Source of the DNA: Morinoia aosen
Taxonomy: Eukaryota; Arthropoda; Malacostraca; Amphipoda; Talitridae
NCBI GenBank assembly: GCA_030386875.1
Contig: CM059566.1
Location: 42,196,068 to 42,260,067, forward strand
Reading direction: 5' to 3'
Length of the DNA stretch: 64,000 nucleotides
Shown here: in pieces, positions 23,041 through 34,160 of the stretch
Position numbering within the stretch: the stretch's first letter is position 1
Layout: the number at the start of each line of letters is the position of its first letter
Program-made: the position numbers and the translations under genes
Notes under the pieces: model-generated
The model's database searches: none
What the model was told of the DNA's origin: nothing
What the model saw: the letters and a program-made list of their open reading frames with translations, nothing else

Positions 23041-23202
23041 CTGGCGACATCGAGGGCACGTCAAGTCTCCATTGCCTTCCAAGTCTCTAAGGCACAGTTG
23101 GCAGGACACGTGGCCGCACGGCAGCAGCAAGGGAGGGTTGTTGCTAATGAAGTCGTCCATGCACACCGCGCATGTCGGGAAGCCGGACTCGTGAGTCCCA
23201 CT
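23041..23202 (-). CDS. RING-RING-ubiquitin-like protein, exon 4 (second RING finger)
   Basis: A 162-base exon (54 codons), phase 0 at both ends, with donor GTGAGC at 23040 and acceptor GGGGCAG at 23203-23205. It encodes a C3HC4 RING: CAVC, then LLLPCGHVSCQLC, then CPRC. Spacing is C-x2-C-x14-C-x-H-x2-C-x2-C-x11-C-x2-C (residues 139-180 of the reconstructed protein). All eight zinc ligands are present, and the hydrophobic residues of an E2-binding RING are in place, so ubiquitin E3 ligase activity is likely. The acceptor has a weak pyrimidine tract, so the 5' border is the least certain point. Confidence 0.78.
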
Positions 23203-23691
23203 CTGCCCCAGGATAATGAGCACGGTCAATTTGACGACTAGCAAAAGTAGTTGAACAAACAGCAAAATTTGATGAATGCACGGTTAATTAGTGCATTTAA
23301 TTACTAGCAAACGTTAGTTGAACAACAGGAACATCAGATGAGCAGAAAATTTTAACTTCTAATTCAAGTAAAAATGAAGGGTTCAGAAAATCTATCCAAT
23401 CATTTTTAGGCAGCCTCCACGCGTGGAAAATATAGCGATGCAAACTTTACAGGCTCTCCAGCAGTCGTCAAGAGCAATGAATTGAGGTTGAGATTTGAAT
23501 CTTTTACAGAAACAAAAATCTCAGGTCCACAGAGTTGTCCATCAGCCCAAAATATGCATACCAAGCTACAAAATTATCACTACGAATTCCGACAATGGCG
23601 CTTATTCAATTAAAGCCATCATAAGGTGAGCAGGTACAGATCACTCCGCCGAAAACACGGTTTTAAATACGATGCCAATAGCTCATCGTAC

Positions 23692-23843
23692 CCTCCCACT
23701 ACAGCTGGAGGCAGAAGACCCAGGCACAGACTCGGTGTCGAGAGGCGCCACTTCCCGGCCCGTCGGTCGAGGTGAGGACACTTGCGTCGCAGGAGTGACG
23801 TCCCGACCTGCCCCACCTGGCGCAGGAGTTACGTGCCGTTCTC
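23692..23843 (-). CDS. RING-RING-ubiquitin-like protein, exon 3 (Ser/Pro/Thr linker)
   Basis: A proposed 152-base exon. The acceptor is CACTTCACAG before 23843; the donor GTACGA at 23691 is a weaker match. It takes one base from exon 2 and ends in phase 0, as exon 4 requires. The 50-odd residues are a low-complexity linker rich in Pro, Ser, Thr and Gly (for example VTPATQVSSPRPTG). I propose it because it is the one open, phase-correct segment between the two RING exons. Composition alone does not prove it. Confidence 0.5.
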
Positions 23844-24233
23844 CTGTGAAGTGAATACATTTTCAAAGTCACGCATGATCACTTCAATCTCAGCATTTGT
23901 GTACTCATATTACCGTTGTCACAACCACTGTCATTAAACTGGCACCGGCAGTCACCGATATCAGGATGAGGAGGGAAATGCCACTCAGCAGTGAACGTGA
24001 AAAAACAGTGAAGCAGTCAACGTGAATGTAAGGGAACTAATTTAACAAAAAATACAATAAATTGAGGCTATTTCCTAAAGAGAACCGTTTAGTCCACTGG
24101 GGCGTTCAAGGGTTAAACATGCTTATCTCATTTTTTTTGAAAAACGTTTCGTGTTCAATATGGATTGCGAAATTAAATTACCTTCCAACATGAGATTTTA
24201 GCTTATTAACGTTTATTGAAATTTACACCTTAC

Positions 24234-24471
24234 CTGTTCTGCCTCTGCTCTCCGGGATGAGGTCAAACACGACTGGCAGGTCATTGAGGTTTTTGGATGA
24301 CCAGTCCTTCTTGCATTTTTTCTCGGGGCAGTTAGAGCAGTCCCTGTCCTCCATGCTGGAGAGACAGGCCGTGCAGCACGCGTGTCCGCATGGCAAGAGG
24401 CGCGGCTTGCGCGTGTCTCCATCGAAAGGACGTTTGCAGTCGCCGCACACGGGAAATTGGCTCATGGTTGC
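24234..24471 (-). CDS. RING-RING-ubiquitin-like protein, exon 2 (start codon and first RING)
   Basis: It begins at the acceptor TTTCGTTTCAG, six bases before the ATG at 24465, and ends at a perfect CAG/GTAAGG donor (24234/24233). The 77 codons plus one base encode a C3HC4 RING: CGDC near the start, LLPCGHACCTAC, then CSNC. Zinc ligands are Cys7, Cys10, Cys26, His28, Cys31, Cys34, Cys43 and Cys46. A segment reading DLPVVFDLIPES follows, echoing the stretch after the second RING. The ATG is the first in this exon and the 5' UTR exon supplies no ATG in frame, so the start is well supported. Likely a ubiquitin or ubiquitin-like ligase; the substrate is unknown. Confidence 0.8.
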
Positions 24472-27078
24472 CTGAAACGAAAATTGAACGCTCTAAAATT
24501 CAGTGTTATTCACTAACTTTTGCAATTTAGCAAGGCTCTCGGTTAAACGTATCAAGTGAGCAGCAGCTACTGCAAGTTAGCGCATATTATACAAATTATA
24601 TTTTAATTAATTTATTTATTTTTCAAGATCCGCGCAATGAACACCACGGCGGCCAGTCCAGATCAACCATTTCAACCTTTCCTCCATTATTGACCCCCTG
24701 TGGTTCATGTATTTCTCCCTTTATTCCCTACTCCCATACAAAAAAATCATAGCCATCTGTCTCATTCTACAAAATGAAATTTAATCGAATTATTTTTTTT
24801 TAAATTGTCACGTACTTCAATATTTACCCCCGATTATATAATTTTTGACGCCCTAGGGGTAAATTTACCCCTGGATGAGAATTTCTGCTCTACACAATGC
24901 TAATATAAAGTTGATTCTTGAGTTCTACACTATCGTATGCGACCCTCAACGTACACGGATGGAAATTAGTTTTAGCTATTCAGCTAATGCGGTGCTTGAT
25001 TATAATTATGAATAATTGGGTCTAATTATCTGTTCAATTCTAAGTACGCACAAGGTGATGTATTACTCAGGATTGACTGCACTCTTAGTAATCGCAAAAC
25101 ACAATAACCTATTAAGGTTGACTTCAAGAGGATTTAAATTGTATTAGTTCATAAAATCATGCACTGAATTTAAAAGGCGCTAGTCCCACCCAATAGATGT
25201 ACGTGAGTTAGAAATATTACCCCTGACTTTTTGTTTTATTCAAGCTTTATTCTATTGCACTGTACTTTTGTACACTTGCCTCTATTTGTAATTGAAAATT
25301 CAACTTTCTTTAGTTGTCGAGTCTAGCGTCATTTTAAAAACTTGGCTAACATCTTGACTTCAGGCAGAGGGCTCAGATCTATGCGGATATGAAAATTCCC
25401 CATTGAACCTGAAATTCTTATCAACATTTATCACAGTATTAGAGAAATATCGCAATATATTGGTGTGATTTATGGTTGAACTTTTCCCATGTTAAATCTT
25501 TATTGTTCGTTTTAATTTTTACAAACTAAATACGTATGGCGTTTACTTGCATTAGAATAAGTACCAAAATGGATCACTCAAGCATACTTAACATTCGAGC
25601 TATTTAACCTCCAATAAAAAAGTATTAAATTTAATAAATCGGATTTTCGCCCACTATCAAGATATTAGTGCAATACTTCGTATAATAAAAATATTAATAA
25701 TGAAATTATTTACCGCGTTACCGCCTAGCACCGTTTGATTTTCGTCAAATATACATTTAAAATCCCTCCTATATCGTTATAGAAGGCAATACCATTAATC
25801 ACTATCGTTCCCTTTCAGAATTTCAGTCGATTTCTTGGATTTATCTAGATACTTCACAACAACGACGATAAGGTGGCACGCGACTAACTATGACGCATAA
25901 ATGGCCATTGTAACATTCGATGCACCCCAATTGAACTCGTACAAAATTTATAAGCACGACCTTGAGCGTATAAAGATCAACTGCTCAGTATCACTCAGTA
26001 TCTGTAGAAAATTGTACTAAAATGTTCTATGTTTTTTGCCAATATCATGATTTTATACCTAAGATGCATCAATTCCGCTCAAAACTCAAAGGAAATAGAA
26101 ATTTAAATAATTTCAACTTTTAAGCAAGAATATGATTCACGCTGTACTACGTCTTTAGGTCTACGAAGGTCCCGAAGTTCGAAGATCTATAAAACAAGAT
26201 TCAATAAGCAATCATGAATTTTTTGTTTACTTGCGTGCAAAATAAATATGCATCAGATAAATAGTTCTCAAACGTTGTACATCTGCAGTTCAACATATTT
26301 CACCAAGGAGTAGATCCGTTCGCGTTTTCTCATCATTATCAAATATTAGCAAGCGATTTCATTCAAAAAGAAACCTCAATTTTGTTCAGGAATGATGTAG
26401 TTAGCCTAAAACCTTTTTAAACAATAAGATGGACGTTTTATTACAATCGTAAGCATAAAACGCTTTTTTGGTTGGGCATTCAACATGAGCACAGGTCTTG
26501 TAACCGTCGTAAAATCCGTTACATGACTAACCGTAACCGACGACGATCTGCATTGAAACGACGAACGATCCGCATGCTTCGACAGTAGATAGAATCTTAT
26601 ATGCTCGATTCGCACATCTCATTCAACATTAGCAATCTTGTGAAGAGTTTACACCACGGTATACCGTGTTTTACACTGACTGACAATTCAATTAGGCTAC
26701 TTACTTTCCGTATTCCTGTCGCTTAAGATCCACACCCAGCAGGCCCTTTACTCCTAGTTAACTAGACACCTCAACATTGTTATTTGGCTATACCTACATG
26801 AAAGTTGTGCGTGTCATTCAATCGCAACGCAAACACACAAAAACCCATTAAAGCCTACATTTCTTTGTTATTTGTTATCATGTTATCTTTTTTGTTATCT
26901 TTAAGAAATATGCTGAAGCCTATTAGTTAACATATGAACGAAACTGGTGAACGGATAAAAGCATTCCGGATCACAAGCGCAAAAAAACGAGGATCTAAAT
27001 TTTCACATTTTGTATTGTTTTCCTTATACCTAGTTCACTTCGAATATACAAATTTACAATAAGTAATAGGCTACTTAC
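24472..27078 (-). other. Intron 1 of the RING-RING-ubiquitin-like gene
   Basis: About 2.6 kb, AT-rich, no exon or element recognised. It links the non-coding exon at 27136-27079 with the start-codon exon. The pairing is inferred from strand, distance and splice sites. Confidence 0.45.
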
Positions 27079-27136
27079 TTTTGAGTACTCAGCTTCAAAT
27101 TTTTGCACTATACGATACCAGGGACAGCACTGAACT
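27079..27136 (-). other. Predicted non-coding first exon of the RING-RING-ubiquitin-like gene
   Basis: It runs from the initiator A (27136) to a perfect GTAAGT donor at 27078. The 58 bases contain no ATG. It is the only strong promoter-plus-donor combination on this strand upstream of the RING exons. Confidence 0.55.
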
Positions 27137-27168
27137 GATGGCTGGAAAGTTGCTGCGGGGATTTTATA
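27130..27168 (-). promoter_or_regulatory. TATA box and arthropod-type initiator
   Basis: On the minus strand, TATAAAA begins at 27168 and a TCAGTT initiator has its A at 27136, 32 bases downstream. This is the canonical arthropod TATA/Inr spacing. A TATA-driven promoter points to regulated or inducible rather than housekeeping expression. Confidence 0.65.
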
Positions 27169-30059
27169 CTGCGCCGCTGCAGCACCGCCTCTGAGCGGAC
27201 GACGATAAAACGAGCACCAAACGTGTGTCGTGTATCGCTCGTTGTGCATGCTATTAGTCAACACAGCTTGTGAGGTGTTACGAGTTTGCATCCAACGCAG
27301 CTCTTTTACGTTGTCTTTGATAACAGTTTTAACTTATAACGGTTATTATGCGCAATTTCAAAATTTTGAGTCCATCAGTTAATAACTATCGATGAATTTC
27401 CATACGCGATCGAACAAAAACCAAACACTTCTTCAAACCGTCATTCAATCCTAGTTTTTAAGGAATCTCAATAAACATCGGGTTCATTTTTTCTTGTTAA
27501 AAACTTTCTTACTAGTTTTCAGAAGTAACTTTTGTTTCTTATAGATCACATGTATTCACTTTAAGATATTTTAAAAACCAATGATGGTACTTTCGTAATA
27601 TCTCTATTGGTAATAAAATGTTTTTATTTCTTTCTTCTAGATTGGTACCGGTTATCTTGCTTCGCTTTGAGTTTACTTTACGGTATACGTAGTTTACTCT
27701 GCTCATAACCGTGCATGCTTCGCTCTGAGTTCACGCTACTTGTATGTAACCATTATAACCATAGAATTATTTAATATTGGAAAACAGTATTTGTTACTTC
27801 CTTAATTTTGATAATTTGATTGCGCACGTTCGACCTGAATAAACCATAGCAGTTGAAACACTGTAATCAAGGCGCAAATAAAAAATATATTTTAATTTAA
27901 TTTCGTCACTCGCTTAATGACTTTGCACTCACTTTTGAACTGCAGAGGTGAACTGCATGAAGTTCCTCACATTTACAATTGGATAAGTTTGTACCGCTCC
28001 CCAAGAAGCTTTCTCATATTGGGAAACCAAGCTGCAATAATCAGTATTACGATTAGTAATCAGTAATATATATTTTTTAATACATTTGGGCAGAATTTTA
28101 ATATAATTATTTACCTCTTTTATAGTACATTGTGTTCTATTACTTTTTTTAAATTTCATTACAAGTATGGACTATTGTGGCAAGGAATATCTTTAGCTAT
28201 TTGTTTCCCCAGAAGCATTTCATGGTCGTGTTAGGGCAGCACAAAAAAGTGGTAATGAATCTAACAAAATAAACCTTATATATCTGAAAATAATCATTTT
28301 GTCTGCGCATAAAAATTGCCTCGAGATTATACAACTATGTTAGCTGAGTTAGTTGGAAACAGGATGGACATTAATATTGTAACAAATTGTCGATGTTGTA
28401 GTAGCTAGAAACTTCCTCTCCGTGACGCGAGCGGTTAAACATCTCAATAATCCTTTTCAAAACGAGGTTGCTGAGAAAGTTACCTGGGTAACACTAACCG
28501 GTATTTCTAGAAGCAATCTTGGCAACGGATCACCATTGGAAACACGGTTTTTGACGGATCGAGTGACCCGCGTATTGCCCAGATCATTTCTAGATTACGA
28601 CAGAAAAGCTGCCTCAGACTCAGTAGAGAGTAAAAGGATATCACTCTGGGTTGATCCCACTTCGGTCCACGCTGTATTTTCATCAGACCGCAGGCTCTCT
28701 GGTAGTCATAGCAAACTATTAAGAAGACGGACGTCGAGGTTGAAGGTGAACTCTATTACTCTATGCGCTTGCTCGTCACTCAACCTCTCCCTCTCCTCAG
28801 GTTTAAAAACTGTTGATTATTCCTTAAACACGGTTATAATAATGGAAAAATCAATATAGGTGTTTCCTTTGTAAAGACGTCTCTTTTTTATATCTGCAGT
28901 GTTCCTAATACACTCACTATTGAATTGAGAAAAGAGACAGATTATCTTGGGTAAAACACAAGTGGAATAGACTTTAGGGTGGTAACAGACAAAGTTCTCT
29001 TAGTAGTGAAATATTATCAGGGCGCTCCAACTCTCAACGTTTTAATTACCGTAGTTCTGCTAGAGTTTGAAGAAATGAGAATGAAGGTGAAACCAATTTA
29101 ACCTTTTGTCGCCGAACAGAATTGTGATTTATGATGCTATCGATTGGTTATCGATTGCTCTTTGACCTATATGCCAGTCTTGACTCTATTTATCACCCAA
29201 ATTTGAGCATTATGTCTCTTAACATTATAACACTTATCGAAAACGACTCATCAATTATGGGCTATCTATTAATATATTAATTCAAATTGTGGGTTTCAGA
29301 TGTTAGGTCTTACCTTATTAAGTACTGTCCTATTTGATGTTGTAACAAATTTGAACTCGTTAGTTATCAATTCCGCGAGGCAATTAGTCCATTGTGGTCT
29401 TCCATGCTCTTTTCAGTGAAATACTTGTGGATATTTAGTTGGCAAAATGATGTTTACCTTAATAACCCGCAGATAATTGGCGGAATAAAATAGCCAAGCC
29501 CAACGCGTTTGCCTTAGTTAGCCGCAGCTAATTGGCAATAAATCGAATGAAAATACCTTAAATAAAGATAAATAAATAGGGTACTTAAATGTGTTAAAAA
29601 ACCGAAACATTTCAAAATATGTACAAAGTCTTTCGAGACCAGGATTTATCATCAGAAACGTTCGATTCGTTAAAATTTTCACTTTACAAAGTTCATGTAT
29701 TCAGGAATGCTTGTACTCGATAATTAATCTTTTCATTAGTGCGCGTGAACTGTCATTATCTGCAAACATTCGTGTCTCAACACATCCGCTATGAACATTG
29801 CTCGAGTCTGAGCTCACTGGGCCACCATCGTCACTCGATCGCACGGCGTCCGCATTCTGCTTTCGATCTTGTACCTAACGCGTTTGCTGTGCGTCACCTT
29901 ATCATTCGGGGCGATAACAGAGATTAAATCTATTTAGATCGAATGACTCCCGTAATTCGTTGATGAGACGCAATAAATATATGAGTTAAGTTAAATAATT
30001 TAAAATAGAGGATAGAATTGATTATGTTTAGAAAAATAGTAGTTACGGTTATCATAGGT
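27169..30059. other. Intergenic, nothing recognised
   Basis: No exon, RNA gene or element identified on either strand. The longest open frame (28422-28859 plus, 145 codons) has no recognisable domain and no splice or promoter support. Confidence 0.45.
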
Positions 30060-30305
30060 TTATATGCTGCCACAACAGAGATGACACGACGGCATGACAC
30101 GACACCACAAACATAACATGACACGACATGAGAACATAGCATAAAAACATAATATAATATAATAAACTAGCAACATAGCATAACAACACGACCTAACAAC
30201 AGCATAACAACATAGCATGATAACATAACCTAACAACATAGCATCACAACATCAACATGACCTGACAACATAATAAAACAACATAGCATTACAATCTAAA
30301 AATTC
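30060..30305. repeat. ACATAGCATAACAAC-type minisatellite, left block
   Basis: Imperfect 15-27 bp units built from CATAACAACATAGCAT and GACCTAACAAC. The same array resumes at about 31590, on the other side of a LINE fragment. Confidence 0.8.
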
Positions 30306-30709
30306 TTTGAACAACTTAAAAAATTAATTTACCCCATGTGATACAGCAGTAGATTCTATCTCAAATCTGGTATAATAGACATACTTCAATATAGCTACGC
30401 GTGGGAACGAAAAAAATCAGCAACTTCTAGGGCACCCCATCATCCACGCTCTTTTAAGATTTACAATTACCCTTAACCTAATTACATAACCATGGGGCAC
30501 ACTAGACCGGTCAATAGATTGGTTCTGTCAAGATTCGATGCTTAATTTTACAAAAATAGTTTATATGGGATACGTTGAAGCTGTGAATTTTAGAAAAATA
30601 TTTGGAGCTGACCTAAGATCTGTCATTAATTATGATCAATTAACCTATCCCGATAAGTCATGACGCAGGAAAAAATTTGACTTGGTAACCTTATGTGTTT
30701 ATATTTTGA
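30306..30709. other. No gene seen
   Basis: AT-rich sequence between the left minisatellite block and the recognisable LINE fragment. It may be the 3' UTR of that LINE. Confidence 0.35.
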
Positions 30710-31585
30710 TACTAAAAGGGATTCAAGATTCGTTTTGAAAACTTTGTAAGAACTTTTTCCATGGATCTCAGCAGGTATAGCATTCCAATTCTTACTTCCA
30801 ATTGAGAGGATACTCTTTTCTCAGCGAAATTTTTAATAACAAAGAAGTGTGAAGTTACTTCTATTTCGAGTTAAATGAGCATGATAGCCAACTTGTGCAG
30901 CTAGTAACTGTTTGAGTTCTCAGTCGCCATCATTAGACAGTGTTTTATCCATTAAAATACACGTAGAGAACTTGTAGAGATCCAACAGCTTAAGTATTTC
31001 ACAACTTTTGAATGAATCATTTGTGTGAGCATTATATTCTAATTTCTTTCCCGTACTAATGTTTTTTTACAGGCGAAAGAGCTTATTGGTTTCATTTTTA
31101 TCAGTTATATGCCAAGCTTCTACTCCGTGTTGTAGATATAAACAAACATCGGCATCTAAGGATGCTTCATTTCCAATCAAGCCTGATACATATCATCTTG
31201 TATATTGATTTTTTAAATGCCTCAAAACTAACACCAGGACGCCATGACGGTTTCCCCCGTTAAGCCGGTACCCATTTCCGACACCTGGGTTGAGTGGTGT
31301 ATTGTGCTTGAGTTTTCCTTTATACCCAACGGGGAAATCACCGCTCAGCGCCGGGACTCGCACTCTTGACACGTTCACGGAAGGGTGAGGCTTTTAACCA
31401 CTCTGTCACGGCGAGCACGTGGTGCACATATGATGAAATGATGGCTCGATAGAGTATTTTTAAAGCTTCTTTCGGCAGTAAATTTTTCATTTTATGAAGG
31501 ATTCTAATGGATTTTGATAATTTAGTACAAACATGTGCAATATGCTTTTCGAATGTCAGATGTTTATCTAATACAAATAATGCCC
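30710..31585 (-). pseudogene. Jockey/CR1-type LINE reverse transcriptase fragment, split by a SINE
   Basis: Minus-strand frame 31577-31420 reads LDKHLTFEKHIAHVCTKLSK and LPKEALKILYRAIISSYV, the thumb region that follows the RT core in Jockey and CR1 clade elements (LD..L.F..HI..VC.K). After the SINE (31148-31422) the homology resumes with frameshifts near 31140-30710. There a HLTRNRSNF-like stretch and a stretch reading like SIGSKNWNAIP match the family's conserved C-terminal SI.Y.G...WN.IP motif. No catalytic core remains. It lies inside a minisatellite. Confidence 0.65.
31148..31422 (-). mobile_element. tRNA-derived SINE, copy 2
   Basis: Reverse-complement relative of the element at 37461-37745. 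The shared body includes GTTGGGTATA, CACAATACACCACT, AATGGGTACCGG, CATGGCGTCCTGG, GATATGTATCAGGCTTGATT and GCATCC at the end. The head has a tRNA-like start (GCCGTGACAGAGTGG) and GAGTCCCGGC at the B-box position. It is inserted in the LINE fragment above. Confidence 0.8.
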
Positions 31586-31589
31586 GGGA

Positions 31590-31720
31590 TAACCTAACAA
31601 CATAGCATAACAACATGATCTCACAACATAGTATAACAACATAACCTAAGCACACAGCTTAGCAAAACATGGCATATCATAGCAAAACAGTATATAACAC
31701 AACTTATCATGACATAACAC
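31590..31720. repeat. ACATAGCATAACAAC-type minisatellite, right block
   Basis: Same motif as 30060-30305 (CCTAACAACATAGCATAACA). The two blocks flank the LINE/SINE composite, so they were probably one array before insertion. Confidence 0.78.
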
Positions 31721-32955
31721 AATACAGATAAGAAAGAAAAAAAAGAAGAAAAACAGTTTATTTCCACTAAAGATGGTACAAAAAAAGTACATCATTGGTT
31801 TTTTAAATATCTCAAATAAATACACATAGATGATACACACACAAAAGTATTGTAGTACCCATGTCACTAGTCAAAAGAAATTATTGAGGGCAATATACTC
31901 CTAATGTTGTTTTAATCTACATTTGATGATACATGTACTTGTAGGTATACATTCATTCTGCTAACTTTATTGATTGGTCTTTAACTTGTTTCAAATAAGT
32001 GATTTAATCTTGATTTTGCACAAGGAGATTTAAATGTATTTTGAACAAGACATGTTCAGGTAACGATATTTTTCTACCAGTTACTTCCGATCCGAATTTC
32101 GCTAGAGGATGCTCAAACTCGCCAATGTTTCCTTTCATGTATATCGTGAAACTCATAACAGCGTTGACTTACGTTTTATTCTTGATTAACCTTCAAGATC
32201 TTCGTCTTAATTATGGAAATGGATAAGTTAGTTTAATTCATCTTCTGATCTTTATATTAATTTTATTCGACCGGTGAGCAGTTAGCCTTTGTATTATTAG
32301 AATTATCATACATCACACGTATCGCTTATACATATATAGATATACATGTTTCTATTCCATTTCTTTACGCGAAACCCATCCGGTTAATAAATTTTATTGC
32401 ACTAGCGAAATGACTCAAAAATACATCTATCACTTCCCCAGAGGGCGTTTCTGTGAATCGGAAAAAATGACAAGTACAATTAATGAAATAAAGCGCAATT
32501 TGAGCATATGAATCGTGGTAAAATTATCTTTCTGTCCGTATGTTGTACAAACTATGAATTTTGATGTTGAGTATATGTTTGTTTACGCATTTCTGCTAAA
32601 ATTTTGTAGATATTTGTCACTCATGAGTGGTAACCAGCTTACACTGTATCTCCATTTTATCCTATGTACCCATGTCCGCATGACGTTGCAGAGAATATCG
32701 AGAAGATATGAAATATGTTTTTTTGTTGTTGTTCCTCGGCGGTAACTTGAGTTTTCTTAAAATTCATTTTAGGAAATTAAAAAACCATTTCATTTATACA
32801 TTTTTCGATGTCCTTTTTCTATTCCTTATTTTTACTCAGGTTATTTCTTACGATTACACAGAGCTTTGGCTGTCATTTTGAACGTAGAAAGAGCAAGATT
32901 ATTTTTTATGTTAATTAGCATTTTTCTTATACTCATTTTCAACACGTATGTATAT
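31721..32955. other. Intergenic, nothing recognised
   Basis: AT-rich, with no exon, RNA gene or element identified. Confidence 0.45.
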
Positions 32956-32978
32956 GAATATGTGTGTGTGTGTGTTTG

Positions 32979-33012
<34 letters not shown>
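32956..33012. repeat. (GT)n microsatellite
   Basis: About 55 bases of GT repeats with a few interruptions (TTTGCA). Open frames on either strand across it encode Cys-Val or Thr-His runs and are not genes. Confidence 0.95.
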
Positions 33013-33013
<1 letters not shown>

Positions 33014-33838
33014 ACGCAAATATGAATATCAATGTATCTGTGTGCACATGCACACGTTCTTTCGTACATATATATACACACATGTGCAAATATATGTTTC
33101 TATTTCTATTTTTTGAGTAAAAAGCAAAACCTCAAGACACATTACATTTTACCCAAACCTCTGCGATCAGTTAACACTGAACCAAATTCCAGAAATAAAC
33201 AAATTGATTGCGCTTGCTTAATGATTCATTGCGCAAAAAATTGCGCACATTCATTGCGCTTGCTTAATGATTGCTTAAAAAATTAAAAAGTATAAACAGA
33301 CAAATGAAATAAAACGCTCGTGCAAAAATTATCTCTATATTTGTATGCCGAACAAGCTGTAGAAAATTCCTTATTAATTTAGTAAATTTTGGCAATAAAA
33401 ATCGCAGTGGAATTTAACTTTATTTATTCGTCACTGCATTCTATCGATTCCATAAATTGTGATGTTTATTGCGCTCTATCATTGCGTTCCATTCATTACA
33501 AATTCTTGAGCTACAGAATGGAACGCAAGCTGTGAACGGCGGCGATGGAAGAGGAAGGGGGCTATTATTTTCTGGTTCCCTAGGAAAGCGGTGCTGATCA
33601 TGCTCGTGCTTCACTAAGACTGTGATGAAGTCCCTACGCTGCTGTATGTTCGAAGCAATTCTTTGCCAGGGGATCGGCAATCGTTCATCAGTAATTTCAT
33701 CGTGGTGCTCTTCATCGTAGCTGATCAGTAGTTTCCTCCTGGCGATCATCGTAATTTTTTACTTTTTTCTTCATGAAATTTGATTGATGCAAGTCAAAGA
33801 TTCATTAATTATGACTGCAAAAACCGAGTAGACTACAG
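33013..33838. other. Intergenic, nothing recognised
   Basis: Contains a 102-codon minus-strand open frame (33749-33441) without a recognisable domain, and a short ATTGCGC-rich stretch at 33205-33265. Confidence 0.4.
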
Positions 33839-33941
33839 CGGCCAACGCCCGTGAGACTGGGACATCATGGACAACAGCAGGCGCCTCACCCTGGGAGTTT
33901 CATTGGACCCAAGACGAAGGCCCTTCTCCGATACTAACGCC
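33839..33941 (+). CDS. Possible first coding exon of an unidentified gene
   Basis: An acceptor-like GACTACAG precedes 33839, an ATG lies at 33867, and a perfect GCC/GTAAGT donor follows 33941. The 25 codons (MDNSRRLTLGVSLDPRRRPF and five more) are GC-richer than the flanks and basic, ending in phase 0. A phase-compatible candidate second exon lies at 34285-34332 (acceptor GTTCAACAG, donor GTGACG), but it is weak. I do not recognise the product and find no further exons before the transposon nest. Confidence 0.3.
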
Positions 33942-34064
33942 GTAAGTCACACATTTATGTCGTCGTGTGAATGTCAGTGACGAGGTTTCTCAGAGACATG
34001 GGGTTAGCTGCACAGCCTGCAGAAAAATAAAGATGAGAAGCCTGGACAGATACAGCTTAAGTAG

Positions 34065-34160
34065 TTGATAATTGATAGTAATCGATAATTGATAGTAATC
34101 GATAATTGATAGTAATTGATAATTGATAGTAATTGATAATTGATAGTAATTGATAATTGA
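34065..34160. repeat. 17-bp tandem array
   Basis: Five to six copies of ATTGATAGTAATCGATA, the later copies with ATTGATA in place of ATCGATA. Confidence 0.92.

Noticed and set aside
28422..28859. 145-codon plus-strand open frame
   Set aside because: No domain, no splice or promoter context, and composition like the flanks; I cannot support it as a gene.
30060..30305. CRISPR-like regular repeat
   Set aside because: Units are short, imperfect and without unique spacers; the genome is eukaryotic and this is a minisatellite.
32841..33120. 82-84 codon frames on both strands across the GT repeat
   Set aside because: They are translations of a microsatellite.
33441..33749. 102-codon minus-strand open frame
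   Set aside because: No recognised family and no supporting signals; it may be chance.
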